A stretch of 64,000 nucleotides of DNA from Bradyrhizobium sp. AZCC 2262 (GCF_036924535.1 NZ_JAZHRT010000001.1:3658001-3722000), one strand, 5' to 3'; shown: positions 35,924-45,578, counted from the first letter of the stretch. The notes: generated by a model not told the origin, from the sequence alone. Made by a program: numbers and translations.

Positions 35924-36676
35924 TCAGGCTGCGTCTTCGAACTGGGCGTAGCCGGAAGCCTCGAGTTCCAGCGCCAGATCCTTGCCGCCGCTTTTGACGA
36001 CCCGGCCTTTCGACATCACGTGCACGAAATCAGGCACGATATAGTTGAGCAGTCGCTGGTAGTGTGTGATCACCACCATGGCACGATCAGGCGAACGCAG
36101 CGCGTTGACGCCGTCGGCAGCCACCCGCAGCGCGTCGATATCGAGGCCGGAATCCATTTCATCGAGGATGCAGACGGCAGGCTCGAACAGCGCCATCTGC
36201 AGAATCTCGTTACGCTTCTTCTCGCCGCCGGAAAAGCCGACATTGACGCCGCGCTTGAGCATGTCCTGCGGAATGTTCAGCGACTTTGCGACCTCGCGCA
36301 CCTTCTTCAGAAAGTCCGGCGTCGAATATTCGCTCTCGCCGCGCGCCTTGCGCTGGGCGTTCAGCGCGGTGCGCAGGAATGTCATGGTCGCAACGCCAGG
36401 AATTTCCACCGGATACTGGAACGCCAGGAACACACCCTTGGCGGCGCGCTCGTCCGGCGCCATCTCCAGAAGGTCCTCGCCCTTGAACAAGATCTGGCCA
36501 TCGGTAACTTCATAGCCCGGCTTACCCGCGATCACGTGGCTCAGCGTCGACTTGCCAGAGCCGTTCGGCCCCATGATCGCGTGCACCTCGCCCGGGTTCA
36601 CGGTGAGCGTCAGTCCGTGGAGAATCTCACGATCCTCGACGCGAACCTTCAGATCTTTCACTTCGAGCAATGACAT
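35924..36676 (-). CDS. sufC: Fe-S cluster assembly ATPase SufC
   Basis: 250-residue soluble ABC-type ATPase. Walker A IMGPNGSGKSTL, signature FSGGEKKRNEI, Walker B CILDEMDSGLDIDAL and switch histidine VVITHYQRLL are intact. SufC powers the SufBC2D complex. It is separated from sufB by about 125 bases that contain a palindromic repeat, so sufC to sufA may also be transcribed or stabilised separately from sufB. Confidence 0.95.
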   Translation of the reverse strand: MSLLEVKDLKVRVEDREILHGLTLTVNPGEVHAIMGPNGSGKSTLSHVIAGKPGYEVTDGQILFKGEDLLEMAPDERAAKGVFLAFQYPVEIPGVATMTFLRTALNAQRKARGESEYSTPDFLKKVREVAKSLNIPQDMLKRGVNVGFSGGEKKRNEILQMALFEPAVCILDEMDSGLDIDALRVAADGVNALRSPDRAMVVITHYQRLLNYIVPDFVHVMSKGRVVKSGGKDLALELEASGYAQFEDAA

Positions 36677-36697
36677 ATCGTTTTTCCGTTGTTACCC

Positions 36698-36800
36698 CCG
36701 TCCTGAGGAGCGCCGATAGGCGCGTCTCGAAGGACGTGACCGACAATGTTTCCTCTCATCCTTCGAGACGGTCGCTGCGCGCCCTCCTCAGGATGAGGTC
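36698..36800. repeat. palindromic repeat between sufB and sufC
   Basis: CGTCCTGAGGAGCGCCGAT...GCGTCTCGAAGGACG forms one hairpin and TCATCCTTCGAGACGG...CCTCCTCAGGATGA a second. The family matches copies at 32381-32484 and 27209-27276. Located directly after the sufB stop, it interrupts the SUF operon. Confidence 0.75.
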
Positions 36801-38282
36801 CTATCCAACCGATCCTTCAAGACTGATCGAGATTAGCTTCTGCGCCTCAACCGCAAACTCCATCGGCAGTTGCTGCAGCACGTCCTTCACAAAGCCGTTG
36901 ACGACGAGGCCGACGGCTTCTTCCTGCGAGAGCCCACGCTGGACACAATAGAACAGCACGTCCTCGGAGATTTTCGACGTGGTCGCTTCGTGCTCGAAGG
37001 TCGCGGACGAGTTCTTCGCCTCGACGTAAGGAACGGTGTGCGCGCCGCATTTGTCGCCGATCAGGAGCGAGTCACAGGCGGTGAAGTTGCGGGCGCCGGT
37101 CGCTTTGCGGTGGGCGGTGACGAGGCCGCGATAGGTGTTTTGGGACACGCCGGCTGCGATGCCCTTTGAGATGATCCGGCTGGTGGTGTTCTTGCCGAGA
37201 TGGATCATCTTGGTGCCGCTATCGACCTGCTGGTGACCGTTCGAGATCGCGATCGAGTAGAACTCGCCGCGCGAATTGTCGCCGCGCAGGATGCAGCTCG
37301 GATATTTCCAGGTGATCGCCGACCCGGTCTCGACCTGGGTCCAGGAGATTTTTGAATTGTTGCCGCGGCAGTCGCCACGCTTGGTGACGAAATTGTAGAT
37401 GCCGCCGACGCCTTCGGAATTGCCGGGATACCAGTTCTGCACCGTCGAATATTTGATCTCGGCATCGTCGAGCGTGACGAGTTCGACCACGGCGGCATGC
37501 AACTGGTTCTCGTCGCGCTGCGGTGCGGTGCAGCCCTCGAGATAGCTGACGTAAGCGCCCTTGTCGGCGATGATCAGCGTGCGCTCGAACTGGCCGGTAT
37601 TGCGCTCGTTGATGCGGAAATAGGTCGACAGCTCCATCGGGCAGCGCACACCCGGCGGCACGTACACGAACGAGCCATCGGAGAACACCGCCGAGTTCAG
37701 CGTCGCGAAGTAATTGTCCGAGGTCGGCACGACCGAGCCGAGATACTTCTTCACCAGTTCGGGGTGTTCGCGGATGGCCTCCGAGATCGGCATGAAGATC
37801 ACGCCGGCGGCCTTCAATTCCTTCTGGAAGGTGGTGGCGACTGAAACCGAGTCGAACACGGCATCGACCGCGATCTTGCGCTCGCCTTCCGGCTTCACGA
37901 CGCCTTCCAGCACCTCGACTTCGCGCAGGGGGATGCCGAGCTTCTCGTAAGTCTTGAGGATTTCCGGATCGATTTCGTCGAGCGAGCCGATCTGCTTCTT
38001 CGGCTTCGGCGCCGAGTAGTAGTAGAGATCCTGGTAGTCGATCTTGGGGTAGTTCACGCGAGCCCAGGTCGGCTCCGTCATGGTCAGCCAGCGGCGATAG
38101 GCCTCCAGGCGCCATTCCAGCATCCAGGCCGGCTCGTTCTTTTTCGCGGAAATGAAGCGGACGGTGTCCTCCGACAGTCCCTTGGGGGCCTTGTCGGACT
38201 CGATAAGCGTCTCAAACCCATATCGGTACTGGTCGACGTCGATGCGCCTGACGCGCTCGACCGTCTCTTGTACGGCTGGCAT
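36801..38282 (-). CDS. sufB: Fe-S cluster assembly scaffold SufB
   Basis: 493 residues, the normal length for proteobacterial SufB. Landmarks are YKYG-like [62 protein letters not shown] and [14 protein letters not shown], with conserved cysteines in YLEGC, AC-DSLL and FYCVQRG. SufB carries the nascent cluster on the SufBC2D scaffold. Follows the desulfurase gene (38372-39526) after 89 bases on the same strand. Confidence 0.95.
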   Translation of the reverse strand: MPAVQETVERVRRIDVDQYRYGFETLIESDKAPKGLSEDTVRFISAKKNEPAWMLEWRLEAYRRWLTMTEPTWARVNYPKIDYQDLYYYSAPKPKKQIGSLDEIDPEILKTYEKLGIPLREVEVLEGVVKPEGERKIAVDAVFDSVSVATTFQKELKAAGVIFMPISEAIREHPELVKKYLGSVVPTSDNYFATLNSAVFSDGSFVYVPPGVRCPMELSTYFRINERNTGQFERTLIIADKGAYVSYLEGCTAPQRDENQLHAAVVELVTLDDAEIKYSTVQNWYPGNSEGVGGIYNFVTKRGDCRGNNSKISWTQVETGSAITWKYPSCILRGDNSRGEFYSIAISNGHQQVDSGTKMIHLGKNTTSRIISKGIAAGVSQNTYRGLVTAHRKATGARNFTACDSLLIGDKCGAHTVPYVEAKNSSATFEHEATTSKISEDVLFYCVQRGLSQEEAVGLVVNGFVKDVLQQLPMEFAVEAQKLISISLEGSVG

Positions 38283-38371
38283 TCACATCCTCCGCTCGCG
38301 GTTTCAAGGACCGCGGTGGAACAATTCCAAATCAGTGCCGAAGCGTTCCGGCGAAACGCGCTTAGAACGGT

Positions 38372-39526
38372 TCAACCTGTGTTTCGTCGCCCTTTAAGTA
38401 AGGCATCGGCAAGCTTTCGCCAAGCCTCCAGGGCCAAATCAATGTCTGCCTCTGATGTAGACCAGCCCATACTGAGCCGCACCGCTCCCTGCGCCAGTTC
38501 CTTGCCAAATCCCATAGCAGCCAGGACGTGCGACGGCTGGACCTTGCCGGACGAACAAGCAGAGCCGGACGATACCGCAATACCGCCGAGATCGAAGCCG
38601 ATCACGGCTGTTTCGGCCTTAAGGCCGGGAACCGTGAACAAGGTGGTATTAGTTAACCGCGGCACCTCCGCCGAAAATACAATCATACCAGAGGTTTGCT
38701 GGAGCCCCTTCTCAAGTCGCTCGCGCAAGGCGTGCAGACGTGTGGCATCCCCCGCCAGCGCGGCCATTGCGGCTGTCGTCGCCGCACCGAAGGCCGCGAT
38801 GCCTGCGACATTCTCAGTCCCGGCCCGGCGCCCCAGTTCCTGCCCGCCGCCGCGCAGCAGCGGCTCCAGACCCTGCATGTCCTCGGCTAGAACCAGCGCA
38901 CCGACGCCCTTCGGACCACCAACCTTGTGCGCGGAAAGCGTGATCAGATCGGTTCTCAAAGATTTGATATCAAACGATATTTTTCCCAGCGCCTGGATTG
39001 CATCGACATGCAGCAGCCCGCTTGCTTCATGCACGATGCCAGCGACTTCGCCGACCGGTTGAAGCGCGCCGGTCTCGTTATTGGCCAGCATGACCGAGAC
39101 AAGCGCTGGCTGCCCAACCGCAAGAAGCCTCCGCAGATGCTCGATGTCGATCAGGCCGGATCCGGTGACCTGGATGGTCTCGATCGCCTCGGGCGGGAAA
39201 CGCCCCCCTGACAGCACCGACGTATGTTCGATGGCCGAGACCAATAGCCGCTGGACCGGTTCGCCCGTGCCCCGGCGTAGTCCTGGCGTCAGCGCCAGCG
39301 CATTCGCCTCGGTACCACCAGACGTAAACACCACATCCTGCGGCCGGGCGTCGACGGCCCCGGAAATGGCGGCGCGGGCGTCCTCGACCAGCCGGCGCGC
39401 CTGACGCCCTTCCGCGTGGACGGAGGACGGGTTGCCGGCCATGTGCCAAGCGACCGCCATCGCCTGCCTGGCCTCAGGGCGAAGCGGCGTCGTCGCATTC
39501 CAGTCGAGATAGACCCGGTCGGACAT
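38372..39526 (-). CDS. cysteine desulfurase family protein (IscS/NifS-like), first gene of SUF operon
   Basis: 384 residues. PLP lysine in LSAHKVGGPKGVGAL and catalytic cysteine in SSGSACSSGKV place it in the group I (IscS/NifS-like) desulfurases, distinct from the group II SufS downstream. The N-terminus VYLDWNATTPLRPEARQA is typical. Two desulfurases in a SUF operon are usual in alphaproteobacteria; the upstream one may serve as sulfur source for other acceptors. The upstream region 39527-39802 must hold the operon promoter; an AT-rich AATATTACCTATAT (39535-39548) lies right before the start. No IscR gene is adjacent. Confidence 0.9.
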   Translation of the reverse strand: MSDRVYLDWNATTPLRPEARQAMAVAWHMAGNPSSVHAEGRQARRLVEDARAAISGAVDARPQDVVFTSGGTEANALALTPGLRRGTGEPVQRLLVSAIEHTSVLSGGRFPPEAIETIQVTGSGLIDIEHLRRLLAVGQPALVSVMLANNETGALQPVGEVAGIVHEASGLLHVDAIQALGKISFDIKSLRTDLITLSAHKVGGPKGVGALVLAEDMQGLEPLLRGGGQELGRRAGTENVAGIAAFGAATTAAMAALAGDATRLHALRERLEKGLQQTSGMIVFSAEVPRLTNTTLFTVPGLKAETAVIGFDLGGIAVSSGSACSSGKVQPSHVLAAMGFGKELAQGAVRLSMGWSTSEADIDLALEAWRKLADALLKGRRNTG

Positions 39527-39802
39527 TTCCGTACAATATTACCTATATCGGCGAGTAACTGCCGCGAGCCTCGGCCCCACGCCGGCGCCAGACGCCTTAT
39601 GGCAATTGGGGATCGCGCCGTCTCTTACAATCATCGCCTAACGCCTTGAGCTGCCTTCCAGATGTTCAAGATGCTTGCTTTTCGCCCCTCGCCTCATGCT
39701 AGAAGGCCGCAACCAGTTCACGGGAGCGCCCGTTCGCGCATCGCCAACGACGCGTGATCACATTTTCTCCGCCGGATCACGTCCGTTGCCTAGGGATCAT
39801 CA

Positions 39803-40450
39803 ATGCCTGAAGTAATTTTCACCGGCCCCGCGGGCCGCCTCGAAGGCCGTTACCATCCGGCCAAGCAGAAGAACGCGCCGATTGCGATGATCCTGCATCC
39901 GCATCCGCAGTTCCACGGCACGATGAATCACCAGATCGTCTACCAGTGCTACTACGCGTTTGCGCATCGCGGCTTTTCGGTGCTGCGTTTCAATTTTCGC
40001 GGCGTCGGCCGCAGCCAGGGGTCGTTCGATCACGGCACCGGTGAGCTTTCCGACGCGGCGTCCGCGCTCGACTGGGCGCAGACCATCAACCCCGAAGCGC
40101 GCGCTTGCTGGGTCGCCGGCTTTTCGTTCGGCGCCTGGATCGGCATGCAGCTTCTGATGCGCCGGCCCGAAGTTGAAGGCTTCATCTCGATCGCGCCGCC
40201 CGCCAATCTCTACGACTTCTCCTTCCTTGCCCCCTGCCCGTCGTCCGGCCTGATCGTGCATGGCGAGAAAGACGCGGTGGTGCCGCCAAAGGACGTCAAC
40301 ACGCTGGTCGAGAAGCTGAAGACCCAAAAGGGCATCGTGATCGATCAGCAGATCATCCCCGGCGCCAATCACTTCTTCGACGGCAAGCTGGAGCCGCTGA
40401 TGGAGACGGTGACCGGCTATCTCGACATGCGGCTCGCCAACGTTCGCTAA
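39803..40450 (+). CDS. alpha/beta hydrolase
   Basis: 215-residue alpha/beta hydrolase of the short YpfH/dienelactone-like group. The nucleophile elbow is GFSFG, preceded by NFRGVGRSQGSFD; the acid and histidine follow in HGEKDAVVPP and GANHFFDGKL. The sequence MILHPHPQFHGTMNHQ is conserved in proteobacterial hydrolases of this group. Cytoplasmic, no signal. Divergent from the SUF operon with 276 bases between. A GATCATCA precedes the ATG and the ribosome site is weak. Substrate unknown. Confidence 0.88.
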   Translation: MPEVIFTGPAGRLEGRYHPAKQKNAPIAMILHPHPQFHGTMNHQIVYQCYYAFAHRGFSVLRFNFRGVGRSQGSFDHGTGELSDAASALDWAQTINPEARACWVAGFSFGAWIGMQLLMRRPEVEGFISIAPPANLYDFSFLAPCPSSGLIVHGEKDAVVPPKDVNTLVEKLKTQKGIVIDQQIIPGANHFFDGKLEPLMETVTGYLDMRLANVR

Positions 40451-40466
40451 GACAGTTCGCCCACTT

Positions 40467-40550
40467 GTAGCCCGGATGGAGCACAGCGAAATCCGGGGCC
40501 GCTGCAAGCGGTGACGATTCCCGGATTGCGCTGCGCTCCATCCGGGCTAC
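40467..40550. repeat. palindromic repeat (TAGCCCGGATGGAGC family)
   Basis: Arms GTAGCCCGGATGGAGC (40467-40482) and GCTCCATCCGGGCTAC (40535-40550) are exact inverse complements, with an internal AATCCGGGG / CCCGGATT pair. This is a family I recognise from Bradyrhizobium-type genomes. It sits between the convergent hydrolase and SMR genes, where it could terminate both transcripts. Confidence 0.8.
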
Positions 40551-40554
40551 AGGC

Positions 40555-40884
40555 TCACGTCGGCGCGAACTTCAGCGCCGCGATCCCGATCAGCACAAGC
40601 ACAATACCTGCAATCTTCATCGGGCTCAGCGCCTCGCCGAACAGCAGCACGCCCATGGTCAAGGTGCCGACCGCACCGATGCCGGTCCACACCGTGTAGG
40701 CGACGCCGATTTCCAGCACCTGCAGTGCCCGCCCAAGCAGGAAGACGAACGCGGCCAGCAATACCAGCGAGACGATGCTCCAGCCGAGGCGCGTGTAGCC
40801 GTCGGCATATTTCATCGCGATCGCCCAGCCGACGTCGAGAAGGCCGGCGGTTACAAGTGCTACCCAGGCGATCTGCGGCGACAT
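40555..40884 (-). CDS. SMR family transporter, SugE/Gdx-like, with Asp in place of the key Glu
   Basis: 109 residues, four helices. The signature GVAYTVWTGIGAVGT and LFGEALSPMKIAGIVLVLIGI are those of the SugE/Gdx (guanidinium/quaternary ammonium) branch of small multidrug resistance proteins. In Gdx the coupling residue is Glu13 in AGLLEVVWA; here the aligned residue is Asp17 (AGLLDVGWA), codon GAC at 40836-40834. Glu is almost invariant in the family, so this change may alter coupling. It lies seven bases after the GST stop and likely shares its promoter and operator. No guanidine riboswitch was seen upstream. Confidence 0.88.
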   Translation of the reverse strand: MSPQIAWVALVTAGLLDVGWAIAMKYADGYTRLGWSIVSLVLLAAFVFLLGRALQVLEIGVAYTVWTGIGAVGTLTMGVLLFGEALSPMKIAGIVLVLIGIAALKFAPT

Positions 40885-40891
40885 GGTCGTG

Positions 40892-41563
40892 CTATGCGGC
40901 GAGCTTCAGCATATGCGCGTCATGGCGCACCAGGAACGCGTGCAGCAATTGCGGATAATCGGGCCCGACTGCCGTGCGCGCGCTCGGCCGCTTCGCCAGC
41001 GCCACTCGCCATGCCCGCACCTTGGGCGCGTCGGCAAAGACCGAGAGATCGGTCAGTTGATCGAACACGTCGAAATAGCGGAAGATCGGCGCAAACACCG
41101 CGTCCACCAGGCTGAAATTCTCTCCCGCAAAATATGGACCCGCGCCCAGCGCCTCCTCGACGCGCGCAAACTTCGCGGCGACCGCCCGCCGTTTGCTCTC
41201 GAAGATTGCGGGATCGCCCGTCGTCTCCAGGCCCCATAATTCGCTGAGAATGGTCGAACCGAATTCCATCCAGGCGCGGTGCTGCGCGCGCTTGAGCGCA
41301 TCACGTGGATGCAGTTTCGCACCAGCTTGCGTTTCCTCGATATATTCGCAGATGACATTGCTCTCGAACAGCGCCGCGCCTCCGTCGGTCTCAACAAGCA
41401 GCACCGGCACCTTGCCGAGCGGCGAAATCTTCAGAAACCAGTCCGGCTTGTTGGCGAGATCGATATCGATGCGCTCGAACGGAACGCCCTTTTCGTTCAG
41501 CGCGATCACCGCGCGCTGCACATAGGGGCAAAGCTTGTGGCTGATCAGTTTCAGGGCGGCCAT
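40892..41563 (-). CDS. glutathione S-transferase family protein
   Basis: 223 residues with thioredoxin-like N-terminus (LKLISHKLCPYVQRAVIALNEKGVPFE) and all-alpha C-terminal domain. The LCPYVQR stretch resembles Omega/Beta-type GST with a cysteine active site, and the KVPVLLVETDGG...LFESNVICEYIEE follows the classic cis-Pro/ESxx GSH-binding pattern. The N-terminal cysteine suggests thiol transferase or reductive dehalogenation-like chemistry. The operator-like palindrome 18 bases upstream and the SMR gene downstream suggest a drug- or electrophile-induced pair. Substrate unknown. Confidence 0.88.
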   Translation of the reverse strand: MAALKLISHKLCPYVQRAVIALNEKGVPFERIDIDLANKPDWFLKISPLGKVPVLLVETDGGAALFESNVICEYIEETQAGAKLHPRDALKRAQHRAWMEFGSTILSELWGLETTGDPAIFESKRRAVAAKFARVEEALGAGPYFAGENFSLVDAVFAPIFRYFDVFDQLTDLSVFADAPKVRAWRVALAKRPSARTAVGPDYPQLLHAFLVRHDAHMLKLAA

Positions 41564-41580
41564 GGCAAATCCTCTGATTA

Positions 41581-41612
41581 ATGCACCTGCATCTATTTAG
41601 ATGCAAGTGCAT
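41581..41612. promoter_or_regulatory. long inverted-repeat operator upstream of GST-SMR
   Basis: Arms ATGCACCTGCATCTA (41581-41595) and TAGATGCAAGTGCAT (41598-41612) are inverse complements with one mismatch around a TT centre. It lies 18 bases upstream of the GST start, where a repressor would block transcription. The motif style (TGCA...TGCA) fits a MarR/TetR/HxlR-type dimer site. No regulator gene is next to it; the regulator must be encoded elsewhere. Confidence 0.7.
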
Positions 41613-41715
41613 CAAAATGTCAACCGGTCGCTGGCACGCGCCGCACAACAAAGTGTGTGCACGTTGGTGCACTTCGACATCCAATCGATGAAGACGTTGA
41701 GAGAACGCTCGGGCG

Positions 41716-42816
41716 TCAGGGCCGCGCGATCATCCCGCCGGTCATGGGAAACGGCACGCCCGTGGTGGCGGGATAGCTCAACGGCAGGCCTTTCAGGCCC
41801 CGCGCCGCCAAAAATCCGAACGCCTGGGCCTCAATGGCGTCGGACGCCCAACCCAGTGTGTCCGCGGCGCGGACAGTCGCCGGCGCCAGGCACTCGCGCA
41901 GCATCCGCAGCATGGTCAGGTTGCGGGCGCCGCCACCGGCCACGATCCAGTTCTTGGGTTCCTTCGGCAGCAGCGGCGCCACGCGGGCGATCGCGGCGAC
42001 GGTAAACGCGGTCAGCGTCGCCGCGCCATCCTCGGGCGGTGTATCGCTGAGCTTCAGCCCCGCAAAATCGTTGCGGTCGAGCGATTTCGGCGGCGGCAGC
42101 GAAAAGAACGGCATCTTCAGCGCGCGGGCGATCCAGGCTGCATCGACCTTGCCCAGCGCGGCGGTGCGGCCCTCGGTATCGAAACGCTGGTTCATGCGGC
42201 GGAACATGTGGTCGTCGAGCAGCGCGTTGCCCGGACCAGTGTCGCAGGCGATCAGCGTGTCGCCGTCGATATAGGTGATGTTGGCGACCCCGCCGATATT
42301 GACCACGACGGTCGGCCCCTCCCACTCCAGCGATTGGGCGAGGGCGCGGTGATAGACCGGCACAAAGGGCGCACCCTGCCCGCCGGCTTCGACGTCGGCG
42401 GCGCGGAAATCGTACATGACCGGGATGCAAATCGTCTTGGCGAGCGTCAGCGCGTCGCCGATCTGGACCGTCAGCTTTTTCTCGGGCCGGTGCAGCACGG
42501 TCTGGCCGTGAAAGCCGACGATGTCGATGTCGTCAAAGCGCATCCGGTGTTGCGCGGTAAAGGCGGCCACCGCCTCGGCATGCGCAGATGTCACGACCCG
42601 CTCGGCCTCGCGCAGGCAGCCGGGCCGCGCCGCGCGATCCGGCAGGTCGGCTGCCTCGTACAGCGCCTGGCGCAGCAGGCCGCGCTCGGAGTCGGTATAG
42701 GGCCGGTATCCGGACGGTCCCAGGGCGTTCACCCGGCGGCCGTCGGTTTCGATCAAAGCGACATCGACCCCGTCGAGCGAGGTGCCGCTCATCAAGCCTA
42801 ATGCCGTCAACATCAT
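41716..42816 (-). CDS. anmK: anhydro-N-acetylmuramic acid kinase
   Basis: 366 residues from ATG 42816 (a longer frame to 42891 adds an unconserved basic/serine stretch). AnmK phosphorylates and hydrolyses 1,6-anhydro-MurNAc released in peptidoglycan recycling to MurNAc-6-phosphate. ATPase-fold motifs are GLMSGTSLDGVDVALIETDG at the start, VGFHGQTVLHRPEK, VNIGGVANITYIDG, ACDTGPGNALLDDH and WIVAGGGARNLTML. Stands alone, convergent with no gene, divergent from tyrS at 42995. No murQ or nag genes are adjacent. Confidence 0.93.
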   Translation of the reverse strand: MMLTALGLMSGTSLDGVDVALIETDGRRVNALGPSGYRPYTDSERGLLRQALYEAADLPDRAARPGCLREAERVVTSAHAEAVAAFTAQHRMRFDDIDIVGFHGQTVLHRPEKKLTVQIGDALTLAKTICIPVMYDFRAADVEAGGQGAPFVPVYHRALAQSLEWEGPTVVVNIGGVANITYIDGDTLIACDTGPGNALLDDHMFRRMNQRFDTEGRTAALGKVDAAWIARALKMPFFSLPPPKSLDRNDFAGLKLSDTPPEDGAATLTAFTVAAIARVAPLLPKEPKNWIVAGGGARNLTMLRMLRECLAPATVRAADTLGWASDAIEAQAFGFLAARGLKGLPLSYPATTGVPFPMTGGMIARP

Positions 42817-42994
42817 AGCAAATCGTGCCTTTGAAACGCCCTGCTCGATACGTCCCGCCGACGACGACCAGCTTGTGCCAAACACGCACATCTTATAATG
42901 CCACAGCGCCCGCCTTTGCGGCAGCCCGTTCCGCCATGGTTCCGCAAAACAGTTACAATTACAGTGAAAATAGAATGATCAAAGCAGCCCGGCC

Positions 42995-44248
42995 ATGACC
43001 GCATTTAAATCAGATTTCCTGAACATTTTACAGGAACGCGGCTTCATCCACCAATGCTCCGATTTCGAGGGGCTCGACGCGCTTGCCGCGAAGGGCCAGG
43101 CGACCGCCTATGTCGGCTACGACTGCACGGCGCCGTCGCTGCATATCGGCAACTACCTCACCATGATGATGCTGCATTGGCTGCAGCAGAGCGGCAACAA
43201 GCCGATTACCCTGATGGGTGGCGGCACCACCATGGTCGGCGACCCCTCCGGCAAGGATGAATCGCGCGCCATCCGCTCGATCGAGGAAATCGAGGCCAAC
43301 AAGGCCTCGATCCGCGGCGTGTTCGCGAAGGTACTGCGCTACGGCAACGGCCCGAGCGATGCCATCATGCTCGACAATGCGGAGTGGCTGACGAAACTGA
43401 ACTGGATCGAGATGCTGCGCGATATCGGCCGGCATTTCTCCGTCAACCGCATGCTGACGATGGACTCGGTGCGGCTCCGTCTCGAACGCGAGCAGGAGAT
43501 GAGCTTCATCGAATTCAACTACATGGTCTGCCAGGCCTACGACTTCGTCGAGCTGGCGCGGCGCACGGGATGCCGGTTGCAGATGGGCGGGTCCGACCAG
43601 TGGGGCAACATCGTCAATGGCGTCGATCTCGGCCGCCGCATGGGGACAGCACAATTGTTCGCGCTGACGACGCCGCTGCTGACGACGGCTTCAGGCGCCA
43701 AGATGGGCAAGACCGCGCAGGGCGCGGTCTGGCTCAATGCCGACCAGTTCTCACCTTACGATTTCTGGCAATACTGGCGCAACGTCGAGGACGCCGACGT
43801 CGTAAAATTTCTAAAGCTGTTCACGATCCTGCCGATGAGCGAGATCGCAAAGCTGGCGGCGCTGCAGGGCGGCGAGATCAACGAGGCCAAGAAGGTTTTG
43901 GCGACAGAGGCCACCGCATTGTTGCACGGCCGCGACGCCGCCAACATCGCCGCCGAAACCGCCCGGCAGACGTTTGAGCAAGGCGCGATCGCGGAGAGCC
44001 TGCCCACCGTGGAAGTTTCGCGCGGCGAGCTCGAAGCCGGCGCCGGTGTGCTGGGGTTGTTCGTGAAAGCGGGTCTCGTGGCCTCGAACGGCGAGGCACG
44101 ACGCCAGATCAAGGGCGGCGGCTTGCGCGTCAACGATGCCGCCGTCACCGACGAGAAGATGGTTCTGACGCCGTCCAACCTCACGCCGCAAGGCGTCATC
44201 AAGCTTTCCATGGGGAAGAAAAAGCACGTCCTGTTGAAACCCGCCTGA
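42995..44248 (+). CDS. tyrS: tyrosyl-tRNA synthetase
   Basis: 417 residues, bacterial TyrRS with C-terminal S4-like domain. Class I motifs are HIGNY (residues 48-52 area) and KMGKT in [13 protein letters not shown], with the tyrosine site [12 protein letters not shown] and the [10 protein letters not shown] helix. The C-terminal [27 protein letters not shown] is the S4 RNA-binding module. Starts 178 bases after the anmK start, divergent. The MFS gene follows on the same strand. Confidence 0.96.
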   Translation: MTAFKSDFLNILQERGFIHQCSDFEGLDALAAKGQATAYVGYDCTAPSLHIGNYLTMMMLHWLQQSGNKPITLMGGGTTMVGDPSGKDESRAIRSIEEIEANKASIRGVFAKVLRYGNGPSDAIMLDNAEWLTKLNWIEMLRDIGRHFSVNRMLTMDSVRLRLEREQEMSFIEFNYMVCQAYDFVELARRTGCRLQMGGSDQWGNIVNGVDLGRRMGTAQLFALTTPLLTTASGAKMGKTAQGAVWLNADQFSPYDFWQYWRNVEDADVVKFLKLFTILPMSEIAKLAALQGGEINEAKKVLATEATALLHGRDAANIAAETARQTFEQGAIAESLPTVEVSRGELEAGAGVLGLFVKAGLVASNGEARRQIKGGGLRVNDAAVTDEKMVLTPSNLTPQGVIKLSMGKKKHVLLKPA

Positions 44249-44317
44249 TCGGGCGTGCATAGGCGCATTCGCTTTTGATGCTTGCGGGGAGCTGCGGAAA
44301 CGCGCTCCCTGCGTCCC

Positions 44318-45565
44318 ATGGACAACAAGACGCCAGAGGGAGACGCGTTAGCCAAGCCGCTCAAGCCGGAGCGGGTTGCGCTCAACGTGCTGGCGCTGTG
44401 CTTTACGCTGGCGCTTATCGGCCGCGGCCTCGGCGAGAGCTTTACGGTTTTCCTCAAACCGATCTCGGAGAATTTCGGCTGGGACCGCGCCCAAGTGGTC
44501 TCGGTCTATTCGCTGACCTGGCTGGCGGGCGGGCTGATGGCGCCGGTGGTCGGGCGGCTGTTCGACCGCTATGGCCCCCGCACCGTCTATTCGGTGGGAC
44601 TGTTGCTGCTTGGCGGCGCGTTCTTGGTGGCGTCACAGGCGCAGGCGCTGTGGCAATTCCAGTTGAGCGTTGGCCTCTGCGTCGGGATCGGCATCGCCTT
44701 CATCGGCAACGTGCCGAATTCGATCCTGCTCGGCCGCTGGTTCGGCCCGCGCCTGCCGACGGCGATGGCGATCGTCTATTCCGCGACCGGCGCAGGCGTG
44801 CTGGTGCTGTTGCCGGCCTCGCAGCTGCTGATCGATCACATCGGCTGGCGCGGCGCCTACCAGACCTTCGGCATCGTTGCGCTGTGCCTTTTGTTGCCGT
44901 TGCTGCTGCTGCCGTGGCGCCTGTTTTCGACGGGCTCGCCGCACATCGCCAGGAAGGCCGATCCTGATTTCGTCGACGGAGGCTGGACGCTGGAGAGCGC
45001 GATGCGCCACCACGCGTTCTGGGCGCTGTTTTCGACCTTTTTCTTCACCGCCATCGGCATGTACGCGATCTCGGCGCAGATCGTCGCCTATCTGATCGAC
45101 GCCGGCTTCCCGCCGCTGCAGGCGGCGACCGCCTGGGGTTTTTCCGGCGTCGTGCTGCTGTTCGGCATGCTGGGCGTGACGCAACTCGATACGATGATCG
45201 GACGAAGGCCGTCGGTGCTGCTCAGCTACGCCATCTCGATCGTCGGCATCATCCTGCTGTGGCTGCTGCAGTTCTATCCGAACTTCTGGCTGCTCGGCGC
45301 TTTCGTCGTGACCTTCGGCAGCATGATCGGTTCGCGCGGCCCGCTGATCACGGCGACCGCGATGAAGATCTTTCGCGGCGAGCGGGTCGGCACCATCTAC
45401 GGCACGATCTCGATCGGCAGCGGCCTCGGCTCAGGGTTCGGCGCCTGGGCCGGCGGCCTGATCCACGACTGGAGCCACAGCTATGATCCCGTGATCGCGT
45501 TCGCGCTGGTCGCCGTGGTGCTCGGAATGATCCCGTTCCTGGTCGTGCGGGCGCTGCGGCGCTAA
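44318..45565 (+). CDS. MFS transporter
   Basis: 415 residues from ATG 44318 (a TTG 12 codons earlier is possible). Twelve predicted helices with loop 2-3 motif GRLFDRYGPRTVYSVG and a similar second-half motif TMIGRRPSVLLSY. The N-terminal FTLALIGRGLGESFTVFLKPISENFGW resembles oxalate/formate-antiporter-like or monocarboxylate MFS (CynX/OFA-like) subfamilies. Substrate unknown. Lies 69 bases downstream of tyrS on the same strand and could be cotranscribed. Convergent with the YhdP-like gene. Confidence 0.88.
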   Translation: MDNKTPEGDALAKPLKPERVALNVLALCFTLALIGRGLGESFTVFLKPISENFGWDRAQVVSVYSLTWLAGGLMAPVVGRLFDRYGPRTVYSVGLLLLGGAFLVASQAQALWQFQLSVGLCVGIGIAFIGNVPNSILLGRWFGPRLPTAMAIVYSATGAGVLVLLPASQLLIDHIGWRGAYQTFGIVALCLLLPLLLLPWRLFSTGSPHIARKADPDFVDGGWTLESAMRHHAFWALFSTFFFTAIGMYAISAQIVAYLIDAGFPPLQAATAWGFSGVVLLFGMLGVTQLDTMIGRRPSVLLSYAISIVGIILLWLLQFYPNFWLLGAFVVTFGSMIGSRGPLITATAMKIFRGERVGTIYGTISIGSGLGSGFGAWAGGLIHDWSHSYDPVIAFALVAVVLGMIPFLVVRALRR

Positions 45566-45578
45566 CTTCGCCCGCCGC

